DNA from: Kazachstania africana CBS 2517
Taxonomy: Eukaryota; Ascomycota; Saccharomycetes; Saccharomycetales; Saccharomycetaceae
Length of the DNA stretch: 64,000 bases
Assembly (NCBI RefSeq): GCF_000304475.1
Contig: NC_018949.1
Location: forward strand, 124,001-188,000
Direction of reading: 5' to 3'
Positions 1-9,338 of this stretch are shown piece by piece; positions within the stretch are counted from its first letter, which is position 1, and each line of letters begins with the position of its first letter. The notes below the pieces were generated by a model. It saw nothing but the letters and a program-made list of their open reading frames with translations. It was not told the DNA's origin and did no database searches. Made by a program: the position numbers and the translations under genes.

Positions 1-180
1 CTCTCTAAACTCGGCAATTGGTGCGCAGGGTACATACATGAAATTACGTTTATTTAAAGGTATATCATGGGGCTTGTTGAAGCCATCGTGAGTAGAATGG
101 AATTGTGGCAAACTAGGGCGTTCCACACCATTGGATACATCAAAGTCGCCAGATTGGTAAGGGATTACGCCGGGCTTCAT
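1..180 (-). CDS. BRE2: Bre2, COMPASS histone methyltransferase subunit (N-terminal part, cut by window edge)
   Basis: Sixty codons run from an ATG at 178-180 on the minus strand to the left edge with no stop. The encoded start MKPGVIPYQ and the later stretch DIPLNKRNFMYVPC match, from memory, the N-terminus of S. cerevisiae Bre2 (MKLGIIPYQ and DIPLNRRHF). Bre2 is a SPRY-domain subunit of the Set1/COMPASS complex, which methylates histone H3 lysine 4; the SPRY domain itself lies outside the window. The gene is divergent from PPR1, the same arrangement as YLR014C/YLR015W in S. cerevisiae, which supports the call. The 268 bp between the two starts must hold both promoters. Confidence 0.85.
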   Translation of the reverse strand, partial: MKPGVIPYQSGDFDVSNGVERPSLPQFHSTHDGFNKPHDIPLNKRNFMYVPCAPIAEFRE

Positions 181-448
181 GGTGCTGATGATTCTTCTTA
201 GTCTTGTGATGTATCATGTACTTCTAAACGTTTATCAAATTTCCGAGATTTGATATATTAAAAAATTGTAATTGTAATTTTTGAAAAATTTCTCGATGAG
301 CTTAAGAAACTTAAGGATTTGTTTGCTTTGATGCGAGCCCCCGAAGCTGTCCTGTTTGGGTTTTTTGTCGCTACTACTGTTTCCCAATCTGTGATTTGGG
401 CTCCTCTTCAATACAGCAATAACTGGATACTTTATCAGGCTTTCGAAA

Positions 449-3043
449 ATGGGTAATACGAAGGGTGAAAATCGTGTTAGCAAGACAGCGTGCAAGAAAT
501 GTTCTAAGGAGACACCTCATCTTGGAATACCGAAATCTAGGTCTGCGTGTAAACGATGCAGAGCTAAGAAGATTAAATGTGATCAGGAATTTCCTAGTTG
601 CGGCAAATGTGCCAAGGTCAACGAACCTTGCGTTTCGATAGATCCTGCTACAGGGGAAGATATCCCAAGATCATATGTTCTATTTTTGGAAGATCGATTA
701 TCTGCTATGATGCGGAGACTAAAGGAGTTTGGTGTCGACCCTGCTCAAATAAAGGGTAATATCCCAGCTACAAGTAATGATGATCCGTGTAATTTGAAAA
801 TGTATAAGAATGCCAAGAAAAACAATAGGAAAGGAGGTTTCCATTTGAATGATGATCTTCTGGCATCCTTTTTAATCAAGAAGGGAAAAACTTTGAAACG
901 CGAGCCTGATAATCAGCAAGCTATTTCTCCCTCTACAAATATGGAACCTATTACCAGCCTACCTGAAACAGGTAGTTCTGTCGAATATGACACAAAACCT
1001 TTAGAATTTCAAGAGTCTAACGATCATTTTTCGAAGCTGGGATCTTCAAAAATGGATGAGGCAAATTCTTTTCTTGGGGACTCTTCAGGTATTTCTTTTG
1101 CTAAATTAGTCCTCACTGCAGCAAACTTCTCACCTGAATCATTGCACAATGAAGCAGATGAAGAAATTGAACAGAACTTGTCAAATTTAGTGTCAGGTGA
1201 AGCAATAGAATCTTCATTGAAGTTTGCTCCTCTAGATCTACCGACTCGTGAAGAAGCGGAACGTTGGATTGTTAGATTTTTCATTGATACAAATTCTCAA
1301 TTACCTATCTTCCACAGGGAATTATTCTTGAAAAAATATTTTGAACCAGTATATGGTCCATGGAATCCTGAGATATCTTTAGTTTCAGATAGTAATAAGA
1401 TCAATACTGCATTTGAATTACCGGAAAGTATGTTGGATTCAGCAAGAGCAGATGAAGATGACATCAATATTGATCCATCTATACCTTGGTATAACACATG
1501 GGAAACATTGAAAAATATGGGTGAAACTATAAAGCTTCCCTCTAGGCTAAAAAAGCCCTTTTTCTTTTTGAATATCGTTTTTGCCATAGGCCATTCAACC
1601 CAGGTGTTGCTAGCTGACACTAGAAAAGTTGTGACCTTCAAAAAAAGGGCATTACATTTTTCAAATGTTGTCTTCTCATCGAATGACAGATTGGAAGCTC
1701 TGGCCGGTACATTATTATTAGCTGATTATTCAATCATGCGACCTAGTGTGCCTGGCGTTTGGTATCTTATGGGCTCAGTTCTTCGGTTAACCGTTGATTT
1801 AGGTTTACATAGTGAAATTTTGAATTCAAATTATGACCCATTTACTAGAGAAATTCGAAGAAGACTGTTTTGGAGTGTTTATGCTTTGGACAGACAGGTT
1901 TGTTCCTATTTTGGAAGACCCTTCGGAATTCCTGAAGAAAATATTACCACTAGATATCCAAGTATACTAGATGATTCTGTCATAGTTGCCAAAAATTTTG
2001 TACTAGATGACTATTCTGATGCAACGAGCCAATGTGCATCTTCGAAGGTAATTGCCATGGCAATGTTCAAAGTTAGAAAAATTCAGGCTGATATCGTCAA
2101 AATATTGTATGCACCAAATTCTGAACTACCGAGAGGTTTTTCAGATTTTGAACAATGGAGAGATTCAGCCCGTAATAAATTGGATAAATGGTATAGTATT
2201 GAAGTTCCTAAGTCCTTTGATGCCATGAACTGTAAATTCAATATTTTCTTTTTTGATTTAAATTACCATTATAGTAAACTGATATTGTATGGATTGGCTC
2301 CTAAATGTCCTGTCTTGAACGAGAAGGCCTTTCAAATTGTGTTAGAAAGTTCAAAAGGTACAATTGATGTCTTTGATGGGCTTTGCAATAAACAGAAACT
2401 AACCTACACCTGGGTTGCAGTCCACAATATCTTTATGACAGGTATGACGTATTTGTATGTTACTTATTATGCCAATAAAACTTTCAATGAGAACGAAGAA
2501 ACTGTGAAGGAATATACAGCGAAAGTTTTGAACGTCCTGAGAAACTTAATAGGTACATGCAACGCTGCTAAAAATTGCTACAAGATGTACAAGACATTAT
2601 CAGCAGTAGTTGTGAGTCTGAAATACGGTTCGAATAAGAACGTGAAGAATATTGACGCCAAAGTAACGGATGAAAATGATCCTCCTAATGCGGAACTTTT
2701 TTCAACAATACCTGACATCTCCATGGATAATTTTGATATTCCATTGGAAGAGTTCTTTACTGAATTGGAAAAAGTTAGTGCTAACAATTTAAATACAGGT
2801 ACAGAACAGTCTTTAGTGATGACCGACCCGCTGCTTTCTACTGGCACAGTCCCAAATGTGCCCAAGCTCGATGCAAACAGTTTTGATGCTGCATCATTGC
2901 AAGGCAATGAAGACAATAATCTTGTGAATTTGTTATACCAGGCAACATCGCACAGTTTGTGGGATGATTTCTTCGTTAAAGGGAATGGTGTCAACAGCAA
3001 TGACATGGAGATGCACATAGCACATTTCAATGGCAGTTTGTAG
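449..3043 (+). CDS. PPR1: Ppr1, Zn2Cys6 activator of the pyrimidine pathway
   Basis: An 864-residue zinc-cluster transcription factor. The Zn2Cys6 cluster has cysteines at about residues 34, 37, 44, 51, 54 and 61, followed by the Ppr1-typical linker (DPATGEDIPRSYVLFLEDRL) and a fungal-specific middle domain at about 270-520 with the RRLFWSVYALDRQ motif. In S. cerevisiae Ppr1 senses the build-up of dihydroorotic and orotic acid and activates URA1, URA3, URA4 and URA10 through CGG-N6-CCG sites; nuclear. Length is close to the 904 residues of the S. cerevisiae protein. The N-terminus carries an extra Cys-x-x-Cys pair (residues 15 and 18) that I do not recall from the S. cerevisiae protein. Start is the first ATG and is supported by the NIGISK-like segment before the cluster. 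Confidence 0.95.
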   Translation: MGNTKGENRVSKTACKKCSKETPHLGIPKSRSACKRCRAKKIKCDQEFPSCGKCAKVNEPCVSIDPATGEDIPRSYVLFLEDRLSAMMRRLKEFGVDPAQIKGNIPATSNDDPCNLKMYKNAKKNNRKGGFHLNDDLLASFLIKKGKTLKREPDNQQAISPSTNMEPITSLPETGSSVEYDTKPLEFQESNDHFSKLGSSKMDEANSFLGDSSGISFAKLVLTAANFSPESLHNEADEEIEQNLSNLVSGEAIESSLKFAPLDLPTREEAERWIVRFFIDTNSQLPIFHRELFLKKYFEPVYGPWNPEISLVSDSNKINTAFELPESMLDSARADEDDINIDPSIPWYNTWETLKNMGETIKLPSRLKKPFFFLNIVFAIGHSTQVLLADTRKVVTFKKRALHFSNVVFSSNDRLEALAGTLLLADYSIMRPSVPGVWYLMGSVLRLTVDLGLHSEILNSNYDPFTREIRRRLFWSVYALDRQVCSYFGRPFGIPEENITTRYPSILDDSVIVAKNFVLDDYSDATSQCASSKVIAMAMFKVRKIQADIVKILYAPNSELPRGFSDFEQWRDSARNKLDKWYSIEVPKSFDAMNCKFNIFFFDLNYHYSKLILYGLAPKCPVLNEKAFQIVLESSKGTIDVFDGLCNKQKLTYTWVAVHNIFMTGMTYLYVTYYANKTFNENEETVKEYTAKVLNVLRNLIGTCNAAKNCYKMYKTLSAVVVSLKYGSNKNVKNIDAKVTDENDPPNAELFSTIPDISMDNFDIPLEEFFTELEKVSANNLNTGTEQSLVMTDPLLSTGTVPNVPKLDANSFDAASLQGNEDNNLVNLLYQATSHSLWDDFFVKGNGVNSNDMEMHIAHFNGSL

Positions 3044-3800
3044 AAAAAAAAAGTTATATAATATTCGATCGTTTATAGATTAAATAAGCATCCATGTCTA
3101 AAAATAGATTCAGGAACCCCATCACACTGCAAAATCGCGGAACTTGATGCAGACAAAAAAGACTCAGCTATCCATCTATCGATACGGTCATCGTGGGAGC
3201 CTCACTAGGGACTACTTGCAGCAATTGTCTCTAGTCGTGCACTCTATTTTTGGACGAGAGGTATGACAGATATACAATTCACAAAATCGTAGCGGCGATC
3301 TTATCCCTTGCTCAAACTCGCTCAAAATTTGTGGAAATACCAACATTCAGATCCACTAGAGCTACAGGCTGCTATTAATAGCCGGTCATTCATCAATTTT
3401 AGTTACACTACTGGTAATCTTATTGGCTGGTTTACTTCATTGAACGTGAATAAGTAACCCGCACGGGAGTTGAAATTTAGCGACTTTTTGGTTAAATAGC
3501 GGAATTATTGAAACGAGAAAAGAATTTCGAAGCCATTTTAGACAGTTATTTCGAGTAACATCTATCGTATAACGTAGCCATTATAGTGTAAATAGAGCTA
3601 CTAGCTGTGTGCGTATTGTTTCAATTCACGTCTGACATCAAATTTGGTATTGTTCTAATCGGGATATCGTCGAGATAGAGTTTATTTTAGGAAAACTCTC
3701 AAAAATTCTATCAAATTTAGGGAATTCTTAATCTGCCATACTTTCTCCTCTAGTTTATTATAAAGCGTATTAGAAAGAATATTTTAGAAATATAAGGTAG
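3044..3800. other. Intergenic region PPR1-SSK1 (757 bp)
   Basis: No credible gene or RNA is seen. It must contain the PPR1 3' end and the SSK1 promoter and leader. A short A/T-rich tract directly follows the PPR1 stop. In S. cerevisiae several genes (NSE1, PAM18, RLP24, TEN1, LOT6, GAT3) lie between these two; none has a recognisable remnant here. Confidence 0.6.
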
Positions 3801-5720
3801 ATGCATCGGCAATTCCTGCCCTCTCCCTCGAGTACTACCACCATTGGGAAGAATAGAATGTTCTCACCTGTGATAAGTCGAAAGCTTTGGATACGAATCG
3901 ACTCGGTTGATGATGAGCTCAATCAGCCAACAATGGTTGATTTCGATGATAGTGATACTATTGACGATTTTAAGACAAGGCTTTTCTCAACGCTTAATAG
4001 TTCTCGATGGCAAGATGTTAATGATAATGCCTCTATTGCCATAGGGTTTTATATTAACAGAGGACAACATTTCAATGGTTTCAATCACGATAAGAACTCT
4101 TATTTGAGTGCCGTGCCACAAAACAGTGGTCTAGATTCACCCATATTATCACCTATACAGAAAAAAAGACTCCCGACAAGGGAGGAATCCTCCTCAACAT
4201 TACAATCATTCACGATCAACAAAGACTATCAAGGTACTCCTCATGTATTTTCACCTAACACCAACACTACCTTGGAGAGTGGTATCGGTATCAATAGCGC
4301 CTCTGATCCTACAATGCTTGGTAGTCCTCGATTACAAATTACCAGTCCTAGAGAACTTCAGGCTCAAAAACTTCCATTAAAGTTGAATATGAACTTCTGC
4401 AACAATAACCATCAACATATGAAGGCTCCACAACCTTTTTCCCCATACCTACCGACTAATAATCCCTTTCTACCGACTTCCCCATTTTCTACATCACCAA
4501 CTACATTTAACCTTGTAAGAAGCACATCAAATCTGAAATATTCCATACATCCAATTGATGACCACATTTCTAGGGTTATTTTTGACCCTGACGAACTAGT
4601 CGCGAATATATACACTGAGCTATTTGGACCCATGTACCAACAAGCATTGAATGAAGCATTAGTTGTTTTCAGTAATGAAAATTCGTCAATTCATGAAAAT
4701 ACCATAGTGAAAGAAATACCTGGTCCATTACAATCCGATGTTTCAGTAGGTTCAAGTGCTCAAATTCATCATAATTCCGAAGCGGCGGATCAAGAACGTT
4801 CTTCGCCAGATGGTACAGAGGAAGATCAGATTTATAGAATTGTCACAAATGAAGAAGAACTACAACAAGTGAAGTCACATTATAAAACAGTTGACAGAGA
4901 TTACGACCCTAATTCAGCTAAATTAGCTGGTTCTGATGATCTACTGGAATCTCCTAAACAAGCCATTCTTTTATTGCCCAAGAATTATAAGACAAATGAT
5001 GACCATTTTTCATCATTGAAATCCTCACCAGTAAGTCATTCTGCCACACCTGCTAGTGTTTTGGATTTATCAATTGATGTGGACCACTCGATATTCGAAC
5101 AAAGTAAACAAGATAATGGTGATGGAAGAACATCGCATTCACCGCCTGATGAAAATACCTCTAGAAGACCTGTCTCTCCTTTAAATGAGGCAATTGAACA
5201 TACTAGGCCCCTGCGTATATCGACCTCAGGCTTTACTCTAACGTCAGCTACAACTACAACTGAAAAAGTTTTTCCCAAAATCAACGTCTTAATAGTCGAA
5301 GATAATGTGATTAATCAGGCCATTTTGGGTGGATTTTTAAGAAAGCATAAAATCTCTTACAAAGTAGCAAAAAATGGTAAAGAAGCAGTAGAGATGTGGA
5401 AAAATGGGGGGTTACATCTTATCTTTATGGATTTACAACTACCTGTTCTTTCTGGTATTGATGCAGCTAAGCAAATTCGTGATTTCGAAAAGGAAAGACC
5501 TTCGTGTGCACCGGTCATCATTGTTGCATTAACCGCATCAAATTCGGCTGAAGATAAGAGAAATGCATTGGTTTCTGGTTGTAATGATTATTTAACGAAG
5601 CCAGTTAATTTACATTGGCTTAGTAAAAAAATTACGGAATGGGGGTGTATGCAAGCATTAATTGACTTTGATAGTTGGAAACAAGGACAGAGTAAGTTGG
5701 CTGATAGCAGTCTGAAATAA
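3801..5720 (+). CDS. SSK1: Ssk1, response regulator of the HOG osmostress pathway
   Basis: A 639-residue protein with a C-terminal receiver domain at about residues 494-615. Visible are the acidic residues of LIVEDN (D501), the phospho-acceptor Asp in FMDLQLP (D544), the ALTASNS segment and the conserved lysine of YLTKPVN. In S. cerevisiae phosphorelay from Sln1 through Ypd1 keeps Ssk1 phosphorylated and inactive; under osmotic stress unphosphorylated Ssk1 activates Ssk2/Ssk22 and the Hog1 cascade. The long N-terminus is Ser/Pro/Asn-rich. The first ATG is at 3801, but an in-frame ATG at 3858 (MFSPVISRKLWIRIDS) aligns better with the S. cerevisiae N-terminus, so the true protein may be 620 residues. 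It is convergent with SSL1, whereas the two are tandem in S. cerevisiae. Confidence 0.95.
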   Translation: MHRQFLPSPSSTTTIGKNRMFSPVISRKLWIRIDSVDDELNQPTMVDFDDSDTIDDFKTRLFSTLNSSRWQDVNDNASIAIGFYINRGQHFNGFNHDKNSYLSAVPQNSGLDSPILSPIQKKRLPTREESSSTLQSFTINKDYQGTPHVFSPNTNTTLESGIGINSASDPTMLGSPRLQITSPRELQAQKLPLKLNMNFCNNNHQHMKAPQPFSPYLPTNNPFLPTSPFSTSPTTFNLVRSTSNLKYSIHPIDDHISRVIFDPDELVANIYTELFGPMYQQALNEALVVFSNENSSIHENTIVKEIPGPLQSDVSVGSSAQIHHNSEAADQERSSPDGTEEDQIYRIVTNEEELQQVKSHYKTVDRDYDPNSAKLAGSDDLLESPKQAILLLPKNYKTNDDHFSSLKSSPVSHSATPASVLDLSIDVDHSIFEQSKQDNGDGRTSHSPPDENTSRRPVSPLNEAIEHTRPLRISTSGFTLTSATTTTEKVFPKINVLIVEDNVINQAILGGFLRKHKISYKVAKNGKEAVEMWKNGGLHLIFMDLQLPVLSGIDAAKQIRDFEKERPSCAPVIIVALTASNSAEDKRNALVSGCNDYLTKPVNLHWLSKKITEWGCMQALIDFDSWKQGQSKLADSSLK

Positions 5721-5762
5721 TGACCAACAAAATCAGAAAATAACTACATAAGCATTATTCAA

Positions 5763-5781
5763 ATATATATATATATATATA
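5763..5781. repeat. (AT)n microsatellite between SSK1 and SSL1
   Basis: A run of alternating A and T of about 19 bp in the 156-bp convergent intergenic region, probably in the 3' untranslated or polyadenylation zone of SSK1. Confidence 0.8.
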
Positions 5782-5876
5782 CCCTTGAGAAAAAGGGACT
5801 TTGTATTATTAAATTTTTCTAGTATTGTAACCATTATATTAAATATCCGTGCACGTTTGTACATACATAAATGAAT

Positions 5877-7286
5877 TTATATTATTGTAGGTTTTGCCTC
5901 ACAGCCAGGGCAATTATGTAAAACCTCATGAATGAATAGATCACAATCGATACAAAAATCTTCTTGACAGTCCGAACACCTATAACGAGAACTTGTTAAG
6001 AGGTTGCCTGTTTTGTGATTCTTTAAAATGGGGAATTTTTTTTGACAACTGTAGCAGTTTTCAGTTTTAAAAGTTTCGTCTGATGGAACCTCCTTAAAGG
6101 TTTTCAATGGCATTAGATGATGGTAAGATCTCGCCAAATGCGTTGAAAGAATCAACATTAAATCACAGCAAGGACATACGGTTGGTAATGAACAAATTTT
6201 GCTATGACAATTTGGACAGAAATAACCACCATAGATAAGTTTTGAGTGACATGAGCAGAATGTTGGAGTATCTTCAAATATTCTAGTTGGGAAACCCATT
6301 TTCACCAAAGTAAAACCTTTATTTATTTTATTCACGGGTAATGGAGTAACAGCTTCGTCAAATAACTCTTTGAAGTGTGTTTCATCTAATAATATATTAT
6401 AGTAGGATTCATCGCCATAATTTGTCTGTTTACAAAGTTCTTTACAGATGGCAACCTGAGCTGATAAACCAATTACCCTTGTACGTATTCTTTCTCTAAC
6501 CAGAGAATTGATTGTCTGATGGACGTCACCTGGATCTGTACTTGAAAGACTGCCAAATATGATTAACACTTCTCTTGTACAGTGGGATGGCACTGGTAAA
6601 AGAAGACCTCGAGCCATCTCTAATGCATTTTGTAAAGAAGGGTTACCCTTTGGCTCTTGTTTCCTTATTGATTTTAAAGCATCGATATGATCCTGTGGGT
6701 TTCCACTCACCTGACTCACTAATTGCGCAAGACCATTTCTCATAATCACAATACCAATCTGTGAAATTGGATTTTGATCAAAGAATTCGTGAACAAAATC
6801 AATAGCATACTGTATCATCATAGCATGTCTACTTGGCCTCAAATCTTTCTCCAGCATACTTTCACTACAATCTAAAGTAAGAATAAGATTTCTGATAATA
6901 CCACGCTGAAACGGCGTAACACTTCTCTTGGCTGCCCTTTTCTTTCTGGCTTCAATCAAACTTGCCACCAAAGAAACCATATCCCCATCTTCGTCTAGAG
7001 TAACCAGATCCCAACTTCTTTTAATTTCGTCTTCCCAGGCATAACCGCCGCTGCCACCCTGAGTATTTTTACCATTGGATTTCTTCTTTCTTGACTTAAG
7101 CTTTTGTTTCCTATTTGACCTCGATCGCCTCTGACCTCTATCTTCTCTATCTAAGTTGTCCTCATCCCTCTCATTTTCTTGTATATTCCCATCATCATTA
7201 CGGTTTAGCTGCCTTTTGCCCCTTCTATTTGATATATTGACAATTTCTTCATCAGAATCCGAAGCTGAATTAATTCCTGGGGCCAT
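5877..7286 (-). CDS. SSL1: Ssl1, TFIIH core subunit (p44 homologue)
   Basis: A 469-residue protein, close to the roughly 461 of S. cerevisiae. The N-terminus is basic and acidic and low in complexity. A von Willebrand A/Ssl1-like domain covers about residues 125-310 (NLILTLDCSESMLEKDLRPSR carries the metal-site-like DxSxS core). A C4 zinc finger (CSCHSKL to CPCC) and a C-terminal RING-like C4C4 module (CYSCQKKF, CSDCQEDFCIDCD, CPGC) follow. In TFIIH Ssl1 binds and stimulates the Rad3 helicase and is needed for nucleotide excision repair and transcription initiation; nuclear. The start is the only ATG before the basic region. Confidence 0.95.
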   Translation of the reverse strand: MAPGINSASDSDEEIVNISNRRGKRQLNRNDDGNIQENERDEDNLDREDRGQRRSRSNRKQKLKSRKKKSNGKNTQGGSGGYAWEDEIKRSWDLVTLDEDGDMVSLVASLIEARKKRAAKRSVTPFQRGIIRNLILTLDCSESMLEKDLRPSRHAMMIQYAIDFVHEFFDQNPISQIGIVIMRNGLAQLVSQVSGNPQDHIDALKSIRKQEPKGNPSLQNALEMARGLLLPVPSHCTREVLIIFGSLSSTDPGDVHQTINSLVRERIRTRVIGLSAQVAICKELCKQTNYGDESYYNILLDETHFKELFDEAVTPLPVNKINKGFTLVKMGFPTRIFEDTPTFCSCHSKLIYGGYFCPNCHSKICSLPTVCPCCDLMLILSTHLARSYHHLMPLKTFKEVPSDETFKTENCYSCQKKFPILKNHKTGNLLTSSRYRCSDCQEDFCIDCDLFIHEVLHNCPGCEAKPTII

Positions 7287-7383
7287 TTATCACTGTCTAA
7301 GGTTTGTTTCAATTAGTTTCTATTCATAAGCATGTAAGGCCCACATCGATTTTAAATTTGGAAAATATCAGTGGAAAAATCAA

Positions 7384-7396
7384 ACACCCATACACC
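7384..7396 (+). promoter_or_regulatory. Rap1-type binding site
   Basis: ACACCCATACACC is a full match to the Rap1 consensus ACACCCRYACAYM. It lies 98 bp upstream of the SSL1 start, with a TATATAAA-like stretch about 15 bp further on. It could serve SSL1 or an unrecognised transcript to its right. Binding is an inference. Confidence 0.55.
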
Positions 7397-7504
7397 GCAG
7401 TATTAAGGCATTATATAAAGAGAAAGACTAAAATAACCATTCTAAGATGGATATATCAATACTATTGGCCTAAAATAATATTTTACAATACCTCCATGCG
7501 GTGT

Positions 7505-7511
7505 TCACGTG
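7505..7511. promoter_or_regulatory. E-box TCACGTG (Cbf1/Pho4-type)
   Basis: TCACGTG occurs about 220 bp upstream of SSL1 in the gene-poor region. It matches the core bound by Cbf1 and other bHLH factors. Nothing around it resembles an AT-rich CDEII, so a centromere is not indicated. Confidence 0.4.
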
Positions 7512-8431
7512 TTTTTTGTTGGACTGTAATAGCCATAGCAGCCTATTGAGAAGCGACCGAAAGTAGGTTAACATTCTGTAGTTGTATACTGAATTATGGC
7601 ATCACATTGGTTGCGTGGAATACGCATGTTTATGGTAATTGATTTTTTTCATTCGTCAGATGGCATAGTTTATGTGCTAGGTCAGGACGACAGTCTCATC
7701 AATAGTAATCTGCCTATATGTTGATGTACTCAATATTTGGGACAAATTGTTGCCTGTAGATTACATTGACTGTAGCTGCACAATTGCATCAATAATTTTC
7801 AAAATCTGAGTTCCTAATCGAAAGGGATGAATGCCTGGACTGTGTTGGCTTTTTTATTGAATTTTATAATTAAGTAGATATTCAATAGGGCCTTTCGAGT
7901 GGATATGATTGAAGGAAATGTAAACTGCTTATATTGGCTCTCGCTTACCTGTCACATACCGAAGCCACTGAATGCAATGGAAAATGATGGTGAACATAAC
8001 AACAAGTAATGCAAGCGATTACCTACCCTCTTCCTCAAGTGGCTTCATCAGTTACATTTTTCTTATATTGTGAAGTGGCTAAGAGAGCTGGGACTGGAGG
8101 GCCTTCTTTTATTTGTATTATACTTTTTTTCAGCATATATGTCACAGGCAGTCCCATTCATGGATCTTTTGACCGCAGGGAACAACAGAATTTTCTTGAA
8201 CCATTTGCTAAGTGATTTTTAAAATTATATTAGCTCTGAGCCAAAAACTTGACTTCTTTTCTGCGGCTGAAATTGAGTTCCACATGAAGCTTCGATATTC
8301 CAGATAGTAGGAATCAAAGTTAATACAGTTTAAGCCCGCGCACTATTATAAATATAATGAGAAAAGGAGAGAGCCGATCTTATCACTGGGTAATATGGTA
8401 ATAACTTTATTAAAAAAAGCAATAATTCCAA

Positions 8432-8513
8432 GGCAACTTGGCCGAGTGGTTAAGGCGAAAGATTAGAAATCTTTTGGGCTCTGCCCGCGCAGGTTCGAGT
8501 CCTGCAGTTGTCG
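8432..8513 (+). tRNA. tS(AGA): tRNA-Ser (anticodon AGA)
   Basis: An 82-nt type II tRNA. The acceptor arms GGCAACT and AGTTGTC pair perfectly, with G as discriminator. The A box TGGCCGAGTGG, the anticodon loop with AGA, a long variable arm (GGGCTCTGCCC) and the B box GGTTCGAGTCC are all present. It is nearly identical to the S. cerevisiae tRNA-Ser(AGA). A run of eight T follows directly as the RNA polymerase III terminator. No intron. Confidence 0.97.
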
Positions 8514-9338
8514 TTTTTTTTACCTAGAATATATTTTTACTATCTTCTAACCTGTAAACCAGCACAACTAGAGGCAATTTGTAGTTGTTATCCATTATAA
8601 TATTTCCTTTTGTGTGTTAAATGTTCGCAGGCCTTTTATTTCATTCTAGCGACAGTTTGAACGCCGCAGTCGAACATCATATATGTCTATGTACAGGAGT
8701 CCTGACGTTTTCCCAACCAATTTAATACTTCAAAAAACATTATATGAGCTACCACTACATAAGAAAGCTCTCAAAACCTATCCTATATTCGTGCATTTGA
8801 TCAGTTTTAAAAATTTATGTTTTGTTTGTCTAAGTATAGCTTTATCGTTTCTGATAAATTGAAAGAATTATGATGAACATATAAAAACAGAATAAAAAAA
8901 TAAATAAAATAAATAATGATTACTTTCAAAAACGTCAATCATACAACGATATAATTTTATGCAATCATAGACATGGAACGAAGTTAATGGTAGGAAATCT
9001 TCCTGAGACTGGGACAAAAACGTCGGTATCATCGCATTTCTTTCTCATTTCCGCCTTACTTCAATTTTCCCTCAGTGTTGCAAGAACTCACCAAGGGGAT
9101 TGAAGCTGGATATATGGGCCCCACTTCTTAATTTAGACAACATATAACTCTCATATAAAATTATTGGAAGTAAAACGATTTTGCTTTTCTATCTATATAG
9201 TGCGTCATTTTTCGATATGACAAGTATTTTTTTTTCACTTCTGCAGTGAAATTTTATGTGAAAAAAACCAGTTTTGGTGATGATCATCGCCCCATTTAAA
9301 CAACTTGCACAAGACTGTATAGCGTGAAAGAAACGAAA
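8514..9338. other. Intergenic region tRNA-Ser to CMS1 (825 bp)
   Basis: It begins with the tRNA terminator T-run (8514-8521). The rest is AT-rich, with A-rich runs near 8890-8920 and T-rich tracts near 9227-9236 just before CMS1. I see no LTR-like ends or other mobile-element trace next to the tRNA, a common Ty insertion zone, and no gene. Confidence 0.5.

Larger units (their letters stand above)
7287..8431. other. Gene-poor region between SSL1 and tRNA-Ser (1.1 kb)
   Basis: Apart from the Rap1 and E-box sites I see no supported gene. A 68-codon ORF at 8009-8215 has no recognisable features. In S. cerevisiae the MFS gene THI73 sits between CMS1 and SSL1; I could not find convincing remains of it. 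An unannotated noncoding RNA cannot be excluded. Confidence 0.5.

Noticed and set aside
7384..7396. ACACCCATACACC as a telomerase RNA template
   Set aside because: It has the short terminal repeat that a template needs, but the SSL1 coding region begins within 100 bp to the left, no Sm site was found to its right, and a Rap1 site explains it fully.
8009..8215. 68-codon ORF between SSL1 and tRNA-Ser
   Set aside because: No recognisable motif, no strong codon bias, and no match that I can recall; it is within the length expected by chance.
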